Shown here piece by piece: positions 35,223 through 45,403 of a DNA stretch of 64,000 nucleotides. A program made the position numbers and the translations under genes. The notes under the pieces were generated by a model. The model searched no databases and was not told the DNA's origin. It saw only the letters and a program-made list of their open reading frames with translations. Numbering within the stretch: the first letter of the stretch is position 1; every line of letters starts with the position of its first letter. The stretch spans positions 62,001 through 126,000 of the forward strand of contig MU616568.1 in the NCBI GenBank assembly GCA_025201705.1, written 5' to 3'. The DNA is from Dissophora ornata (lineage: Eukaryota > Mortierellomycota > Mortierellomycetes > Mortierellales > Mortierellaceae).

Positions 35223-37583
35223 ATGCTAAAAGGATCCATTCCTACACTCGACGATCCTGTAGATGTCCCATCTCTAAGCCCCCTGGAAGGGTTTGGACGA
35301 CTAGAAATTGGACTCACACTGGATCAGTTTTCGATGCAATTAACCTCCGTGTTCGCTGGGAGTGATGCCGACATCTATGCTCAGTTGGACTTAGCTTCCC
35401 TCCCGGGCGCAATCGACACGATCAAATCTTTTGGAGCAAGCGGGAAAGGCATGAAGGTGGAATACCAAGGAGTACGTGGATATGACCCAGAACGTATACG
35501 ACAAACCGTGCTGTTGAGCTGCTGTCCTCAAGATTTTAATGAGCCGCCCTCAAAGATTTTCCACGCTCACAATATGGGAGAGTATGGATCGGGAGGCCTT
35601 CCAGAGTTCCTGTACCCATTCCTGGTGCGTGACCGGTTTAACTCAGCGAGGTTGATCGATAGTGAATCTCTACAATACGCACAACGCCTCGAGTCCTATC
35701 TGAATATGGAAGAGTTTCGACGCTTCAAGGATCGATTTGGAAAATGCGACGACTTGGCACGGTGCAGAGCCGCTAGATCAATTCAAGTATGTTGGAATGT
35801 TTCTACTATAATGGACCGACACTGGGGTGACTGGCTGTTGAAGGTGGCAGTACATGCGGCTTGCACAATGGAGCGAGCGCAAAGGGGAGATTTGACAGCT
35901 TCACAGACGACTATCACTTTGCTTCAGTTGTCTCGTGAACTTGGATATGGCCTCCAAAACATGTTATGCGCTGCTAGCGCGTCCCCGAAGATGGCTGCCG
36001 TCGCCTCGTTGCTCATTGAAGCCGGTTTTGGCTTTATCAGTGCTGGCTTATACCAGATGTTCACTCAGCAGCAAGACACAGAATACGCTCTATTGTTGTT
36101 CGGACTGGCAGAACATTGCGGATGTATTCAAAACACGGCAGCCCGTTCTACTCCCAACAAAACTCCGTGGATGGAACTAACTAAAGTTTGCATCGATCTG
36201 TCAAACTTTTGTCCCTCACGAGCCAACATGGTCCTTGAGCTACACCCAATTATAATGTTCCACCTAATCGCAAGATGTAATCATATACCGACACATCGAG
36301 AACTGCACAAAACCTGTGATGACTCCTGCAGCAAGGCCTACAGCACGGAAAACCATCAACAACCTGGCCATTTGCACGAAGGATGCGAATGTGAAGAGGC
36401 ATACTTCAAGCCCATGGAGACTGCTAAGCTCGTGCTTTTCGACACCGAGGAAAAAGAATTGTTTGAGCCCAAATCCAAGACTCCTTATGTGGCCGTTTCG
36501 CAAATCTGGTTTCAAGGAATCTTTGGTCAAGATAGTCGAAGATGCGGAGAATGCTCTTTAAGCTACCTCGCTGAGGCGTGTAACCGCCTTGGTGTGCGTT
36601 ATGCGTGGATTGATACTTTATGCATGCCGAGGTCCCCGAAACTCCGAGACGAAGTAGTTGCACAACTACGTGACATATATCTACATGCAAGTGCGACCCT
36701 GGTGGTGGATGCTGGATTGATATCGACGGTTGCCAGAACTGTAATGGATCTTTCCTTTGCAATCTTATTAAGTGACTGGTCCTCAAGAATCTGGACGTTG
36801 CAAGAAGGCGTGCTGGCATCAAAACTGCTGTTCTGTGTAGGAAAGAAGAAGGAACTAGAGGTACTGGCCTTACCGCAAGCGTATGGGCCTGATATGTTAC
36901 TGGATACACGGAACAGAGTGCCTTATATGCTGTTGCAAGGATATGGAATGAGAGAAAGAGGTGTTGATCAACCTCTCGAAAACGTGGTTAAATTGGCAGT
37001 TGGTCGTCAAACATCACATCCATGTGATAACCTCTATGGTCTATCTGCATTGTTACCCTTACCTCCTAAGCGAGAAGATGATCTCCATTTGGTGGCGAGG
37101 GAAGTAGCGAGGATGTATACGGATGTTGATCTTGGAATACTGTTGGCCCCATTCCCCAGATGCGGAATCGAAGGTTACCGATGGATGCCACGGAGAGCAC
37201 AACTTACGCGCGGAGGAAGCCATACTGGCCTCCGAGGAGTCATTTCACCAACCGGACTATTGTGCGAGGTTAATGCCTTCATCAAGCTTATTTCGGTCGT
37301 CGACGATCACACGATGGGTAAACGCATGCTAGGATTCGGATTAGTAGTGGAGAAGGACATTCCCGTCAAATTTTGGTATTCTACTGAAACGCAAGGGGTT
37401 TTCGTTGGCACAGATGTGGAGGCCAGCCACTTGATATTCTGTCTTGTGGGCCATACGGACGATGATAGATCATACGGATTTGTGGTGTCTCCAACAGATC
37501 ATGGCCGCAACTTTCAATATATGGGATGTGCAGGACTCGTTGGCAGGGTCCCAGAAATGTCTCAGGAGATCCTGGTGACGTAG
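35223..37583 (+). CDS. HET (heterokaryon incompatibility)-like domain protein
   Basis: An intronless frame of 786 aa starting MLKGSIPTLDDP; the frame is open further up but without an ATG. The C-terminal half carries HET-type motifs in order: TPYVAVSQIWFQG (about residue 420), GVRYAWIDTLCMPRSP (about 460), the IYLHASATLVVD stretch, and SSRIWTLQEGVLASKLLFCV (about 520). These correspond to the family's YVAVSHVW, WIDxLCI and RxWTxQE blocks. The first 400 residues are not recognised. They contain helical segments and a Cys/His-rich patch (HEGCECEEAY), and may be a regulatory region. In ascomycetes, HET domains trigger cell death after non-self recognition; the role in early-diverging fungi is not established. 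Lack of introns and its position beside Crinkler and LINE debris fit an accessory gene. Confidence 0.75.
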   Translation: MLKGSIPTLDDPVDVPSLSPLEGFGRLEIGLTLDQFSMQLTSVFAGSDADIYAQLDLASLPGAIDTIKSFGASGKGMKVEYQGVRGYDPERIRQTVLLSCCPQDFNEPPSKIFHAHNMGEYGSGGLPEFLYPFLVRDRFNSARLIDSESLQYAQRLESYLNMEEFRRFKDRFGKCDDLARCRAARSIQVCWNVSTIMDRHWGDWLLKVAVHAACTMERAQRGDLTASQTTITLLQLSRELGYGLQNMLCAASASPKMAAVASLLIEAGFGFISAGLYQMFTQQQDTEYALLLFGLAEHCGCIQNTAARSTPNKTPWMELTKVCIDLSNFCPSRANMVLELHPIIMFHLIARCNHIPTHRELHKTCDDSCSKAYSTENHQQPGHLHEGCECEEAYFKPMETAKLVLFDTEEKELFEPKSKTPYVAVSQIWFQGIFGQDSRRCGECSLSYLAEACNRLGVRYAWIDTLCMPRSPKLRDEVVAQLRDIYLHASATLVVDAGLISTVARTVMDLSFAILLSDWSSRIWTLQEGVLASKLLFCVGKKKELEVLALPQAYGPDMLLDTRNRVPYMLLQGYGMRERGVDQPLENVVKLAVGRQTSHPCDNLYGLSALLPLPPKREDDLHLVAREVARMYTDVDLGILLAPFPRCGIEGYRWMPRRAQLTRGGSHTGLRGVISPTGLLCEVNAFIKLISVVDDHTMGKRMLGFGLVVEKDIPVKFWYSTETQGVFVGTDVEASHLIFCLVGHTDDDRSYGFVVSPTDHGRNFQYMGCAGLVGRVPEMSQEILVT

Positions 37584-39126
37584 CGATAGAGTGTCGCAAG
37601 AGTACCTAGCTTAGTGACTAGTGATCCCCTTTCTGATTAAAACAACTCATTGAACAAACATCTTTACCTGTCGCAACTAGCGATCCGTCGACTCCTGGCA
37701 TGCAAGCAATGCATGGCCACCATTTAGTATATACATAACTCTGCCCTTAGTTTACTCCGTACCTAGTAACTTGAATACAATCTCCAACTTACCTTGACCC
37801 TGCCCCCCGCCCCGCCTCCTGAACCCAACAACCCCTGCCCTGTACCTGCCCGGCTTGAGAAGGTCATTGTGGTGGCGTAGTTGTTGGAGGAGACAGGCTA
37901 TGATCCTGCCACACGCGGGTACTTTATGGGATATACAGTATCTCTACTACTGCAACAGATATGCATCGCCATCTCTAACACATGACCACATACATGGGAT
38001 GGCACCAGGGAACCACATAGATGAGAGAGCACCGGACGCAAGGAGCCAACTTGTATTTAAATAGCTGTATCATAGTAATAAAGATCCCTATTCACTGCTC
38101 CAACCTTTGTCTCACCTACACTGTTCCTTCCCTCCCGCCCTTCCTATTGCAACCCTCGGCGGCGCTTTTTTTTTACATCCCGCTTGCATCTGCGTCTCTA
38201 TTTTCTATAAACAGCACCCCTATGACAAAGCGAGTAAGAAAATCGCATGCCACAAGAGACAACTGGCTTGTGGCAGCCAAGCGTTCATAGCGACGTTGCT
38301 TTTTGATCCTTCGACAGCGAACAAGGAAAAGGCAACCCCTCGCCCATACGCACATTCGGCCGAGTCACCACGCTGGCTACCAGCTACAATGACAGGCAAC
38401 TATCGAAAATCTTTGGGCTGGTCCAGCAAATCCTAGTGAGTACAAAAACCAGGACGATCACCCAGCAACAATTCCAACGATCCGCAAATTGTAGCTAGTG
38501 CACGAAATATCCAGCCATCACGCAGAGATCTGGCCAGTAGCCAGCGTACAAAATTGCAGCGCTGTGGGACTCTTGTATGGAGTACTCTTCGTGCACCAGC
38601 AAGCATTTTGGCATTTAGGCTAAGAAGTGAGAGAAGTGTGAAATATGCGGAAAGCAATGATAGATACTGGTGTCTGGACCAGAACCTGGTACATGAAACA
38701 CGAAACATTTGCCAGGCAGGATGAGCCAAGGCGTTACTCATGTCGGGGAGTCATGCGTGGTTCTCACATGTGCATATGGGTAAGCAGAGCAAAAAGTAGG
38801 GCAAGCGGGGTGAAAAGTTAGTACGACAAAAAAGCATGCACCTTTCTTCTCGGTGAAATCAAAGTTGGAAGAAAGCGCGACAAGTCGTGGCCTAACGTTT
38901 TTTGAGCGACTCGTGTAACATGGTTCTCGAGAATCAAAAGGCCACTGAAGAGTAACTTTTTGCTGTTTCTCAGTTGATTCTCGGGCATCTGAAAAGTTTG
39001 TAAGAGATATCCCAGTCTGAACTGGATCGCAAGCACCACGAGCTCACCGGATATCAAGCACAACGGACGCCGCCACCAAAAAACCCCCGCGAGTAGCCCA
39101 AAAAAGAAATAGCAGATAGGAATAAA
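37584..39126. other. Intergenic region, 1.5 kb, no gene recognised
   Basis: No convincing gene. A plus-strand reading around 37,850-37,985 looks protein-like (LLEETGYDPATRGYFMGY) but holds a stop, matches nothing I recognise and lacks a start. A plus-strand reading near 38,355-38,440 (FGRVTTLATSYNDRQLSKIF) is also protein-like before a GT. These may be decayed coding debris. Confidence 0.4.
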
Positions 39127-40012
39127 TCAACCAATCATAGCAAGTCTAATGGCTTCTCGCCAAGGATCTTGAAACGGATGCCGCGGATAGTCAACATACA
39201 CTCCTTCGCCAATGTTGCCTTCATCCACCTTGATCATCACCTTGTTGCAGACCGCCGACCTGACTCTCGGGTGGCCTTAGATGCAGTGATTCGCGCCTCG
39301 CAGCAATGGCCACGAGATCGATGTCAGTCCTGCGCAACAAATCGGTCAATCTCGCAGGGTACGCAATTGTCATGCTGATGTAGGTATCGGCAGGGCAGGA
39401 GTCATCGAGCTCTTCCACATGCCTCTTGACCATTTGATCAGAGACGGACTCCTCGGCGCGCATTGAATCTGGTTTCGATAGCACCTGGCGCAGCTTCAGT
39501 TGGACAAGCGTAAGGAACATGCTGCCGTTGTTCCGGATATAAAAGACGATGTCAGGTCCCGAGGGCTTGGCTTCAGGGAAGAAGAACGGAGAGACGGGTT
39601 GGCCGTCGTGCATCGACTTGTTCTTGACATGGGTCTCCATAAATTCAGACATCAACAAATGCCTGTGGGTGATACCGCGTTTCAATCCTCTCTCGTCCAG
39701 ACCGACGATCACTGCATCCCCATACAGCGTCTGACATTGAGTGAGGATCGTTGGATTGTGCGGCCAGTCCCCAAAAGGACGGCGAGTCTTGAACGTATCG
39801 GCAAAGACACTCATCATTATCAGCTCTCAAGTAAATCCATGTACTGAAGGTTCGTCCGATTTCTGCGCCCACGATTCCATCATTCTCTTTGAATAACTTT
39901 CGGTGGCTTTCAACACGAATGGCTCATCGAGAACCGGTATCGCATCTTTATCGACAATCTTGATTCGGCCGAATGCGTGCTCCACCAACGGCGGCTCCGC
40001 CTCCTGAAGGGC
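39127..40012 (-). pseudogene. Crinkler-type C-terminal PD-(D/E)XK nuclease fragment, broken
   Basis: Minus-strand reading starts at about 40012 with EAEPPLVEHAFGRIKIVD and VLDEPFVLKATESY. It crosses an in-frame TGA at 39827-39829 and continues MMSVFADTFKTRRPFGDWPH, FFFPEAKPSGPDIVFYIRNN, LVQLKLRQVLSKPD and ISMTIAYPARL. Near 39240 a one-base shift moves the reading into VMIKVDEGNIGEGVYVDYP, which ends at 39127. The GPDIVFYI plus VQLKLRQ pair looks like the D and Q/E-x-K of a restriction-endonuclease-like fold, as seen in the C-terminal part of Crinkler-type proteins of fungi and oomycetes, which usually follow an NTPase. Here the NTPase part is absent and a reverse-transcriptase relic abuts the break point, so the copy is truncated and non-functional. 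The family assignment rests on recalled similarity and should be checked. Confidence 0.55.
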
Positions 40013-40019
40013 CAGCCTA

Positions 40020-40945
40020 CAGGAAAAGGCATATGATGGAGTCCACCCCGCTAACAACCCTCAACCTATTTTTCGGCACTCAAATCCACCTCAACATCAA
40101 TAAACATCTCACTCAACCCTTCACACAGAAACGAGCATTCAGGCAGGGCGACCCCCTCTTCCCACTTCTTTTTAACCGAGCCATAGAGTTTCTCATACAG
40201 GCTGTGACCAGCTTGCCGGGAATACATGGTGTATCAATCACCACACACCACACCACCCCTCAAAATTATGGCGTATGCAGATGACTTAATCGCTTTTCTA
40301 CAGGAGATAGAGGAGATAGAGGAGTGGGAACAGCCGACAGTCATCATGGGACTCAATAGTCTCGCCCCCAACGCCAAACTCAGCCTCCACAAGACGGTCG
40401 TATTCCCACTAAACACTCCGTATGGACCCATAGCGAAGAGGCTGACACAGTAACACGTTCAACCCCGCACAGCGCGCTTGTATAATGCCCTAGTATACCT
40501 AGGTTCCCAATCGCATTTAACAAACAACAACGCGACTCCTTTTTCAACAACATCTTTGACAAGATCAAGCAAAATTCGGGATGCATTCGAGGCGCCAAAT
40601 CTCGATCCTTGGACGCATCGTCATCGCCGATTCACTCCTTTTAGCCAAGCTATGGTATGTCGTCAGTGTCTATCAGCCGAATCGAGCATGGATACGCAAA
40701 GTGCGAGGAGCAGTTAAGCGATCCCCAGCTACAAACACTTGACCAAGATAGAGGCCGAGAACCTTGATCTTTTCGGGCTCACACCTCGAATCTCGGTCAA
40801 ATAGTGGTTCACACCTCAAACGGTTGACGCGATTATAGGGGCAAGATGTCTACAGACAACTGCCTGCATGAATCTCCTTCATCTTGCAGGAGAGCAGCTG
40901 AAGAGGGCCAAACAGGACGACCCAATTGGGTGACGCAGTCGTAGC
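40020..40945 (+). mobile_element. Degenerate non-LTR (LINE) retrotransposon reverse-transcriptase fragment
   Basis: Plus-strand frames spell out reverse-transcriptase blocks in the right order. KAYDGVHP (catalytic Asp block A) is at 40026-40049, then TQPFTQKRAFRQGDPLFPLL at about 40118-40175, and MAYADDLIAF with the YADD box at 40274-40285. Then come a YLGF-type block near 40490-40520 and a thumb-like IRKVRGAVKRS near 40690. The blocks lie in different frames and are interrupted by stops, so the element is dead. A last in-phase piece (QTVDAIIGARCLQTTACMNL) ends near 40930. Only the RT region is present; no endonuclease, poly-A tail or target-site duplication was identified. The copy joins directly to the truncated Crinkler-like fragment, which points the opposite way. 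Confidence 0.75.
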
Positions 40946-41159
40946 GTTGAGTTCCAATTGCCCAATTGCATATCAAAGACACTCGCGTGATACTCCTGCG
41001 ATGTAGCGGCAACGTATACACCTAATTGATGCGGCATGGTCTATGGTTCGGTTTATTATTCAATGAGAACTAAAAGGTTTTGGTTCGCGGCTTACGATAA
41101 GAAAAGGACATGCAAATTCTCAGATCAAGTTGTGGTGTACAGAAATCGAAAAAAAAATA
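40946..41159. other. Short intergenic, 3' flank of uL16m
   Basis: About 210 bp between the LINE relic and the uL16m stop. Nothing recognised. Confidence 0.4.
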
Positions 41160-41978
41160 CTATGCAGAAACCTCAGTCTCCTTAACAACAGCTGCAGGGG
41201 CCACAGGGGCTTCAGCAGCAGGTGCCAACGCTGCCTTGGCAGGAGTGGCGCCGGGGATGGCGCGGGGAATCTTTGGCGGCTTCACCTGATCAGCCTTGAC
41301 AACAAACTCAACTGCAACAGGGATCTTGGCCGCGGCCAATCTCAAAGCCTCCTTCGCATGCTCGCGACGGATTCCGCCACCACCAATTTCAAAGATAATT
41401 CGGTTGATGCCCACTCTGGTTGCATAGTAATCCACGGATCCCTTTCCTTTACCCATACGACTCTCGCCTCCCTTGGATGTGACAGGAATATCGGGGAAGA
41501 CTCTAGTCCAGATCTGTGATCCCTTCACAGTCTTAATCTTTCTGCGAATGGTGGTATGGGCAGCCTGGATCTGCTTCGCGGTCAAACGAGCACCCTCCTT
41601 GATACGGAGTCCATAATCGCCAAATTCGACATACGTTCCTTTGGTCGATCCTCCGATAGGGATAGGGATCTTGCCCTTGTGCTTTTTACGGTACTTCATC
41701 CTCTTGGGCTGCAGACTGTTGAACCGACGCTGAGTCTTGTTCACGGGTGATGCCAGTGAACGGACTGCTGGTGACATGCCCATTGAGCTGTGGAGAGAAG
41801 GGAAGACAGAGCCATGGCTACGGATGGAGAGAGGCGCCGAGGCTGAGCCAAAGGACAAGTTGCGGACAAAAGGTGAAGGTGAGGTGGCGGCGCGGATTGT
41901 GGGAGCGTGGGCGAGGGAAGGACGAGCCGCGCTCAGGAGCAAGGGCGTTCTGGAGAGCGCCCTGAAGAGGGAAGCCAT
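41160..41978 (-). CDS. MRPL16: Mitochondrial large-subunit ribosomal protein uL16m
   Basis: A single-exon frame of 272 aa. Residues 1-80 form an Arg/Ser/Ala-rich, acid-poor N-terminus (MASLFRALSRTPLLLSAARP) typical of a long mitochondrial presequence. The ribosomal uL16 domain follows: PKRMKYRKKHKGKIP, TYVEFGDYGLRIKEGARLTA, RIFPD-type WTRVFPDIPVTSKGGESRMG, KGKGSVDYYATRV and IIFEIGG. uL16 sits near the peptidyl-transferase centre and the tRNA corridor. A proline/alanine-rich C-terminal extension (about 40 residues, APAAEAPVAPAA) is not part of the core domain. The gene is divergent from the CNBP gene with 314 bp between start codons. Confidence 0.93.
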   Translation of the reverse strand: MASLFRALSRTPLLLSAARPSLAHAPTIRAATSPSPFVRNLSFGSASAPLSIRSHGSVFPSLHSSMGMSPAVRSLASPVNKTQRRFNSLQPKRMKYRKKHKGKIPIPIGGSTKGTYVEFGDYGLRIKEGARLTAKQIQAAHTTIRRKIKTVKGSQIWTRVFPDIPVTSKGGESRMGKGKGSVDYYATRVGINRIIFEIGGGGIRREHAKEALRLAAAKIPVAVEFVVKADQVKPPKIPRAIPGATPAKAALAPAAEAPVAPAAVVKETEVSA

Positions 41979-42292
41979 TGTGTGTGTGAACGGCGTGAGA
42001 GAGATGTGTTGGATGGAGCTGTTGGTCCCAATTGGGTTCGCCCTATTATTCCGAGAAGTGGAGTGTGCCCTGGGCGGTGGTGGGAGGAGAGTGGGCGATA
42101 GCCCAAGCGGGTGGCTTCGTAAATGTTGTTGTGTTGTTCGACGAGAACATCGTCACAATCACATGATACTCGCCGCCAGAGTGAGCATCAATGTAGTAGG
42201 AGACCCTGTAAAGCGAAAAGTTTTTTTCGGCCTGTTTGTTTTCGTTTCTTCTCTTCCTTCATCCCCAACCCCTTTTTTCCACACGCAAAATC
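41979..42292. other. Divergent promoter region uL16m / CNBP-like gene
   Basis: 314 bp between start codons. It ends in a pyrimidine-rich leader (about 42220-42285) before the CNBP ATG. No other feature was recognised. Confidence 0.5.
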
Positions 42293-43797
42293 ATGTCTTA
42301 CCGTCCCCCCCGCACCTGCTACACCTGTGGCCAGCGTACGTATTTTAGTAGTGGCTGTTCTTGAAGTTGATGATAGTGAAGTCGGTGAATGAAGTACGGT
42401 GTTGGTTGGTTGGTTGGTTGGTTGGTTGGTTGGTTGATGAGGGAGGTGAGGGAAAAGGATCAAAGCGTTTCCATCGCTTCCTTTTCTCTCGCATAAAACT
42501 ACGCCGCCAATACTTTTCGACAAACAAGGAAGACACCCAACGTCAGCATTCCTCTCATCTCACACATTACTGGTCCGAGGCTCCATTGGATCTGACCGCT
42601 CGCGAATTCAGTACCAACTACAAGCACCTGGAGTGTTTAGCCTTTGCAGCGGCTTCCCTCCTCTGATGTGCCAGGGCATTTGTGATACCAATGCCTTGGC
42701 TCAACAGTATATCCTCTTTTTCATGTATACTCGTGAAACAAAAGTCCTTGTTATTTTAATAAATCGAGGCGAGGATGAGGAGGTGTTGTTTTCTAAAAAA
42801 GAAATAGCATTTTGTCCAAACTGTATTGACTCTACTGTCGATATGAAGAAGAGGAGGTGGAGATGACGAGGAGGATGAGGAGCGTGGCTGTGTATATTAC
42901 TCCTTTGGCGATGAGAAGCCCCCCAGAATGCTGATAGTCCTCTCTTTCTTTTTTCTTTTTTTTTCTCCACACGGTTATCTGCTGACGATAAATGACGTGT
43001 TTACTTTCCATGCGAATTCGTTGATTTGTTCCTTGCAAATGAAACTCTGTCCATCTGCTCTGCTCTGCTTTGCATACTTTTTTGCTCTGCCCTGCTTTGC
43101 TTTGAACACATGTAACAGCCGGTCATCAGGCTAAGGACTGCCAGTCCGCCGGCACCCCTCTCTGGTGAGTCAGTCTTGAACTTTGTAGTCTAACAAGGAT
43201 CCAATAACATGTTTCCAGCTTTACTAAATCACTAATTAATGTTGACCAACTGATACTGTAGCTACAACTGCGGTGAGTCTGGCCACATCTCCCGCGACTG
43301 CACCGGTGAGCGCAAGGAAAAGACCTGCTACAAGTGCAACGAGACCGGCCACATCTCGCGCGACTGCCCCTCTGCCCCCGCTGAGGGCAACGGCCCCGAG
43401 TGCTACAAGTGCGGCCGCACTGGTCACATCTCCCGCAACTGCACTGAGGGTGGCAATGGTGGTTTCCAGAGCGGCAGCTCCCGCGGCGGCAACTACGGTG
43501 CCAGCCAGGGCAAGACCTGCTACACCTGCGGTGGTTTCGGCCACATGTCCCGTGACTGCAACCAGGGCTCCAAGTGCTACAACTGCGGCAACTCTGGCCA
43601 CATCTCGCGCGAATGCCCCGAGGAGCGCAAGGAGAAGGCTTGCTACAAGTGCAATGAGGTCGGCCACATCGTAAGTGACTGAAGCGAACCTGCTCCTCTT
43701 GTGTTTGCATTGGCCATTCATAAATTCAATTGCTGACGGAGCATTACACTCAACCTTTACTTTCCTTTAGTCCCGCGACTGCCCCCAGCAGGCTTAA
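42293..43797 (+). CDS. CCHC zinc-knuckle nucleic-acid-binding protein (CNBP/Gis2/Byr3 family)
   Basis: There are four exons: 42293-42335, 43119-43164, 43262-43670 and 43771-43797. All splice in phase, giving 174 aa. The protein is almost entirely seven CCHC knuckles of the form CYxCxxxGHxxxxC: CYTCGQPGHQAKDC, CYNCGESGHISRDC, CYKCNETGHISRDC, CYKCGRTGHISRNC, CYTCGGFGHMSRDC, CYNCGNSGHISREC and CYKCNEVGHISRDC. A Gly/Ser/Asn-rich spacer separates knuckles 4 and 5. The first knuckle is split by intron 1 and the last by intron 3. CNBP/Gis2 proteins bind single-stranded G-rich DNA and RNA and associate with translating ribosomes. Codon use is strongly biased to C-ending codons, which suggests high expression. 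Intron 1 is unusually long (783 bp) and contains a tetranucleotide repeat. Confidence 0.93.
42401..42436 (+). repeat. (TTGG)n microsatellite in intron 1 of the CNBP-like gene
   Basis: 36 bases made of about nine perfect TTGG units, 65 bases downstream of the exon 1 donor. Confidence 0.95.
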
Positions 43798-44140
43798 ACT
43801 GTCGAATGAATTTCTCCCTGTCCTAACGTTGTAGGCTCCCAAGTGTTGCGAGTTGGAAGAATACGAGCTTCATTTTTGCACTGATACGAATGACCTCGCA
43901 GATCGAATAAATACATTTGTCCAAATACAATTGTTTTTGCTGTGCTGTGATGCTATGCGGGAACCATTTGTATGAATGCATTCGTCGCAATAAAGCCTTA
44001 GGATGCCATGCCAAATGCCAAACGTACTCCGTGTCTTTTACATTATGTTCTACGTGCACTCGTTTTCACTCTTGTCTATTCGTGTCGTCAGAGGGATTTC
44101 ATGTTTATTATAGAGACACAAAAGAGACCAGTCTGGAAAT
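43798..44140. other. Convergent 3' region between CNBP-like gene and uS2
   Basis: About 340 bp between two stop codons. AATAAA occurs on the plus strand near 43906 and 43990 and could serve the CNBP transcript. Confidence 0.5.
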
Positions 44141-45403
44141 TTAAGCAGACCACGAGTCAGTGGCAGGGGCCTCGGACCAGTCAGCAGTGGCGGCATCAGC
44201 GGCCCAGTCAGCACCGGCAGCGGCGGGGGCAGCAGCCTCGGTCCAGTCAGCAGGGTTGGCCTCACCGGGAGCCCAGGTGCCAGCAACATCGGCAACGGCG
44301 GCCTTCTCGGCGGCAGCGGCAGCAGCCTCCTCCTCAGCCTTCTCTTCGGGGTCGCGGTAGAAGAACATATCGACCATGACCTCCCAAGGAGCAGAGCGGG
44401 AGATGGTGCCACGGAGGCGGAGGACCTCACGGGCCAACAACCAGTAGGCAAGACCGATGGCGTGCTTGGAGCGGTTGTTGGTGGGGATGGCAACATCGAC
44501 GTACTTGAGGGGAGACTCGGTATCGGCGAAAGCGATGACGGGGATGTTGACGTACGAGGCCTCCTTGATGGCCTGGTGGTCGGTCAAGGGGTCGGTGACG
44601 ATGATCAAACGGGGCTCCTTGAAGGCACGGGTGATATAGTTGGTGAAGGTACCGGGGGTGAAGCGACCGGCAATGGCCTGGGCACCAGTGTGCGAAGCGA
44701 ACTTCAAGGCAGCACGCTGACCGTAGGGACGGGCAGAGATGACGCAGATATCGGCGGGGTTCTCGATGGCGACGATGATACGGGCAGCGAGGACGATCTT
44801 CTCCCAGGTCTTGCCGATGTTGATGATGTGGACACCTTTTTTTTTTGCAACAAGAAAAGGATGAGGGTTGTTAGATATCACAGTTCCATAGCTCAAGGCG
44901 AGACAGAGTTTCTGATTGCTTTGCCTGTAGTCAGGCCACTTCCTGGTATGTTCGCTGGTATCATTCCCGGCAGTTGACAGTGCCTCTTCAGCTATGAGGT
45001 CGCGTTCTTCTGTCAGATACTCCTCCAGAGTGTCATGTCCTGTATCTGTACACCCGTGGGGTCGCACAATTCATTGACCGACCAATTTTTCCCGATATCG
45101 CAAACTTTTCTGCGCCATGGTTTCTGGTCCGCCATCTTTCATTGTCCTGGCGTCTATCTTTTCGTGAGGTCGATTCCTGCCACTCTATCCGCTTTAATTG
45201 ATCCAGTCTGCTTGGTGTAGGAGGGAAGGGGAGGGGGGGGGGGAGGTCTGATCGCCTTGTTCTCCCTTACCATCAGCGCGACGCTTCCAGACGTAAGGCT
45301 CCATGTGGACATCGCAGTTCTTGGTACCCAAGTGGGACTGGGCAGAGAGAAGGAGCTTGATGTCCTCCTCGGTGGCTTTGAGAATAGCGGGCAATCCAGA
45401 CAT
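44141..45403 (-). CDS. RPS0: Cytosolic 40S ribosomal protein uS2 (RPSA/Rps0)
   Basis: The gene is complement(join(44141..44835, 45271..45403)) and encodes 275 aa. Exon 1 gives [20 protein letters not shown] and [22 protein letters not shown]. Exon 2 continues [76 protein letters not shown] and [14 protein letters not shown], all diagnostic of eukaryotic uS2. It sits on the 40S head-platform junction and is needed for 18S rRNA 3' maturation. The acidic Ala-rich tail has tryptophan repeats ([23 protein letters not shown]) as in the RPSA C-terminus. The 435-bp intron ends in an unusual A-rich acceptor: a run of about ten A before the final G, preceded by CTAAC and a T-rich stretch. The phase is correct. 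Confidence 0.95.

Noticed and set aside
39827..39829. In-frame TGA in the Crinkler-like fragment as a possible intron
   Set aside because: The only GT...AG pair around it would give an intron of about 35 bases, too short for this genome, so a true stop is more likely.
41737..42348. 203-codon plus-strand frame
   Set aside because: Antisense to uL16m and crossing its promoter and the CNBP start; no domain.
43126..43721. Minus-strand frames of 161-194 codons rich in Cys/Ser or Ala/Val
   Set aside because: Antisense shadows of the repetitive zinc-knuckle gene; the sense frame has seven perfect CCHC motifs.
44462..44977. 171-codon plus-strand frame rich in Gly/Asp
   Set aside because: Antisense to the uS2 ribosomal protein gene and without recognisable motifs.
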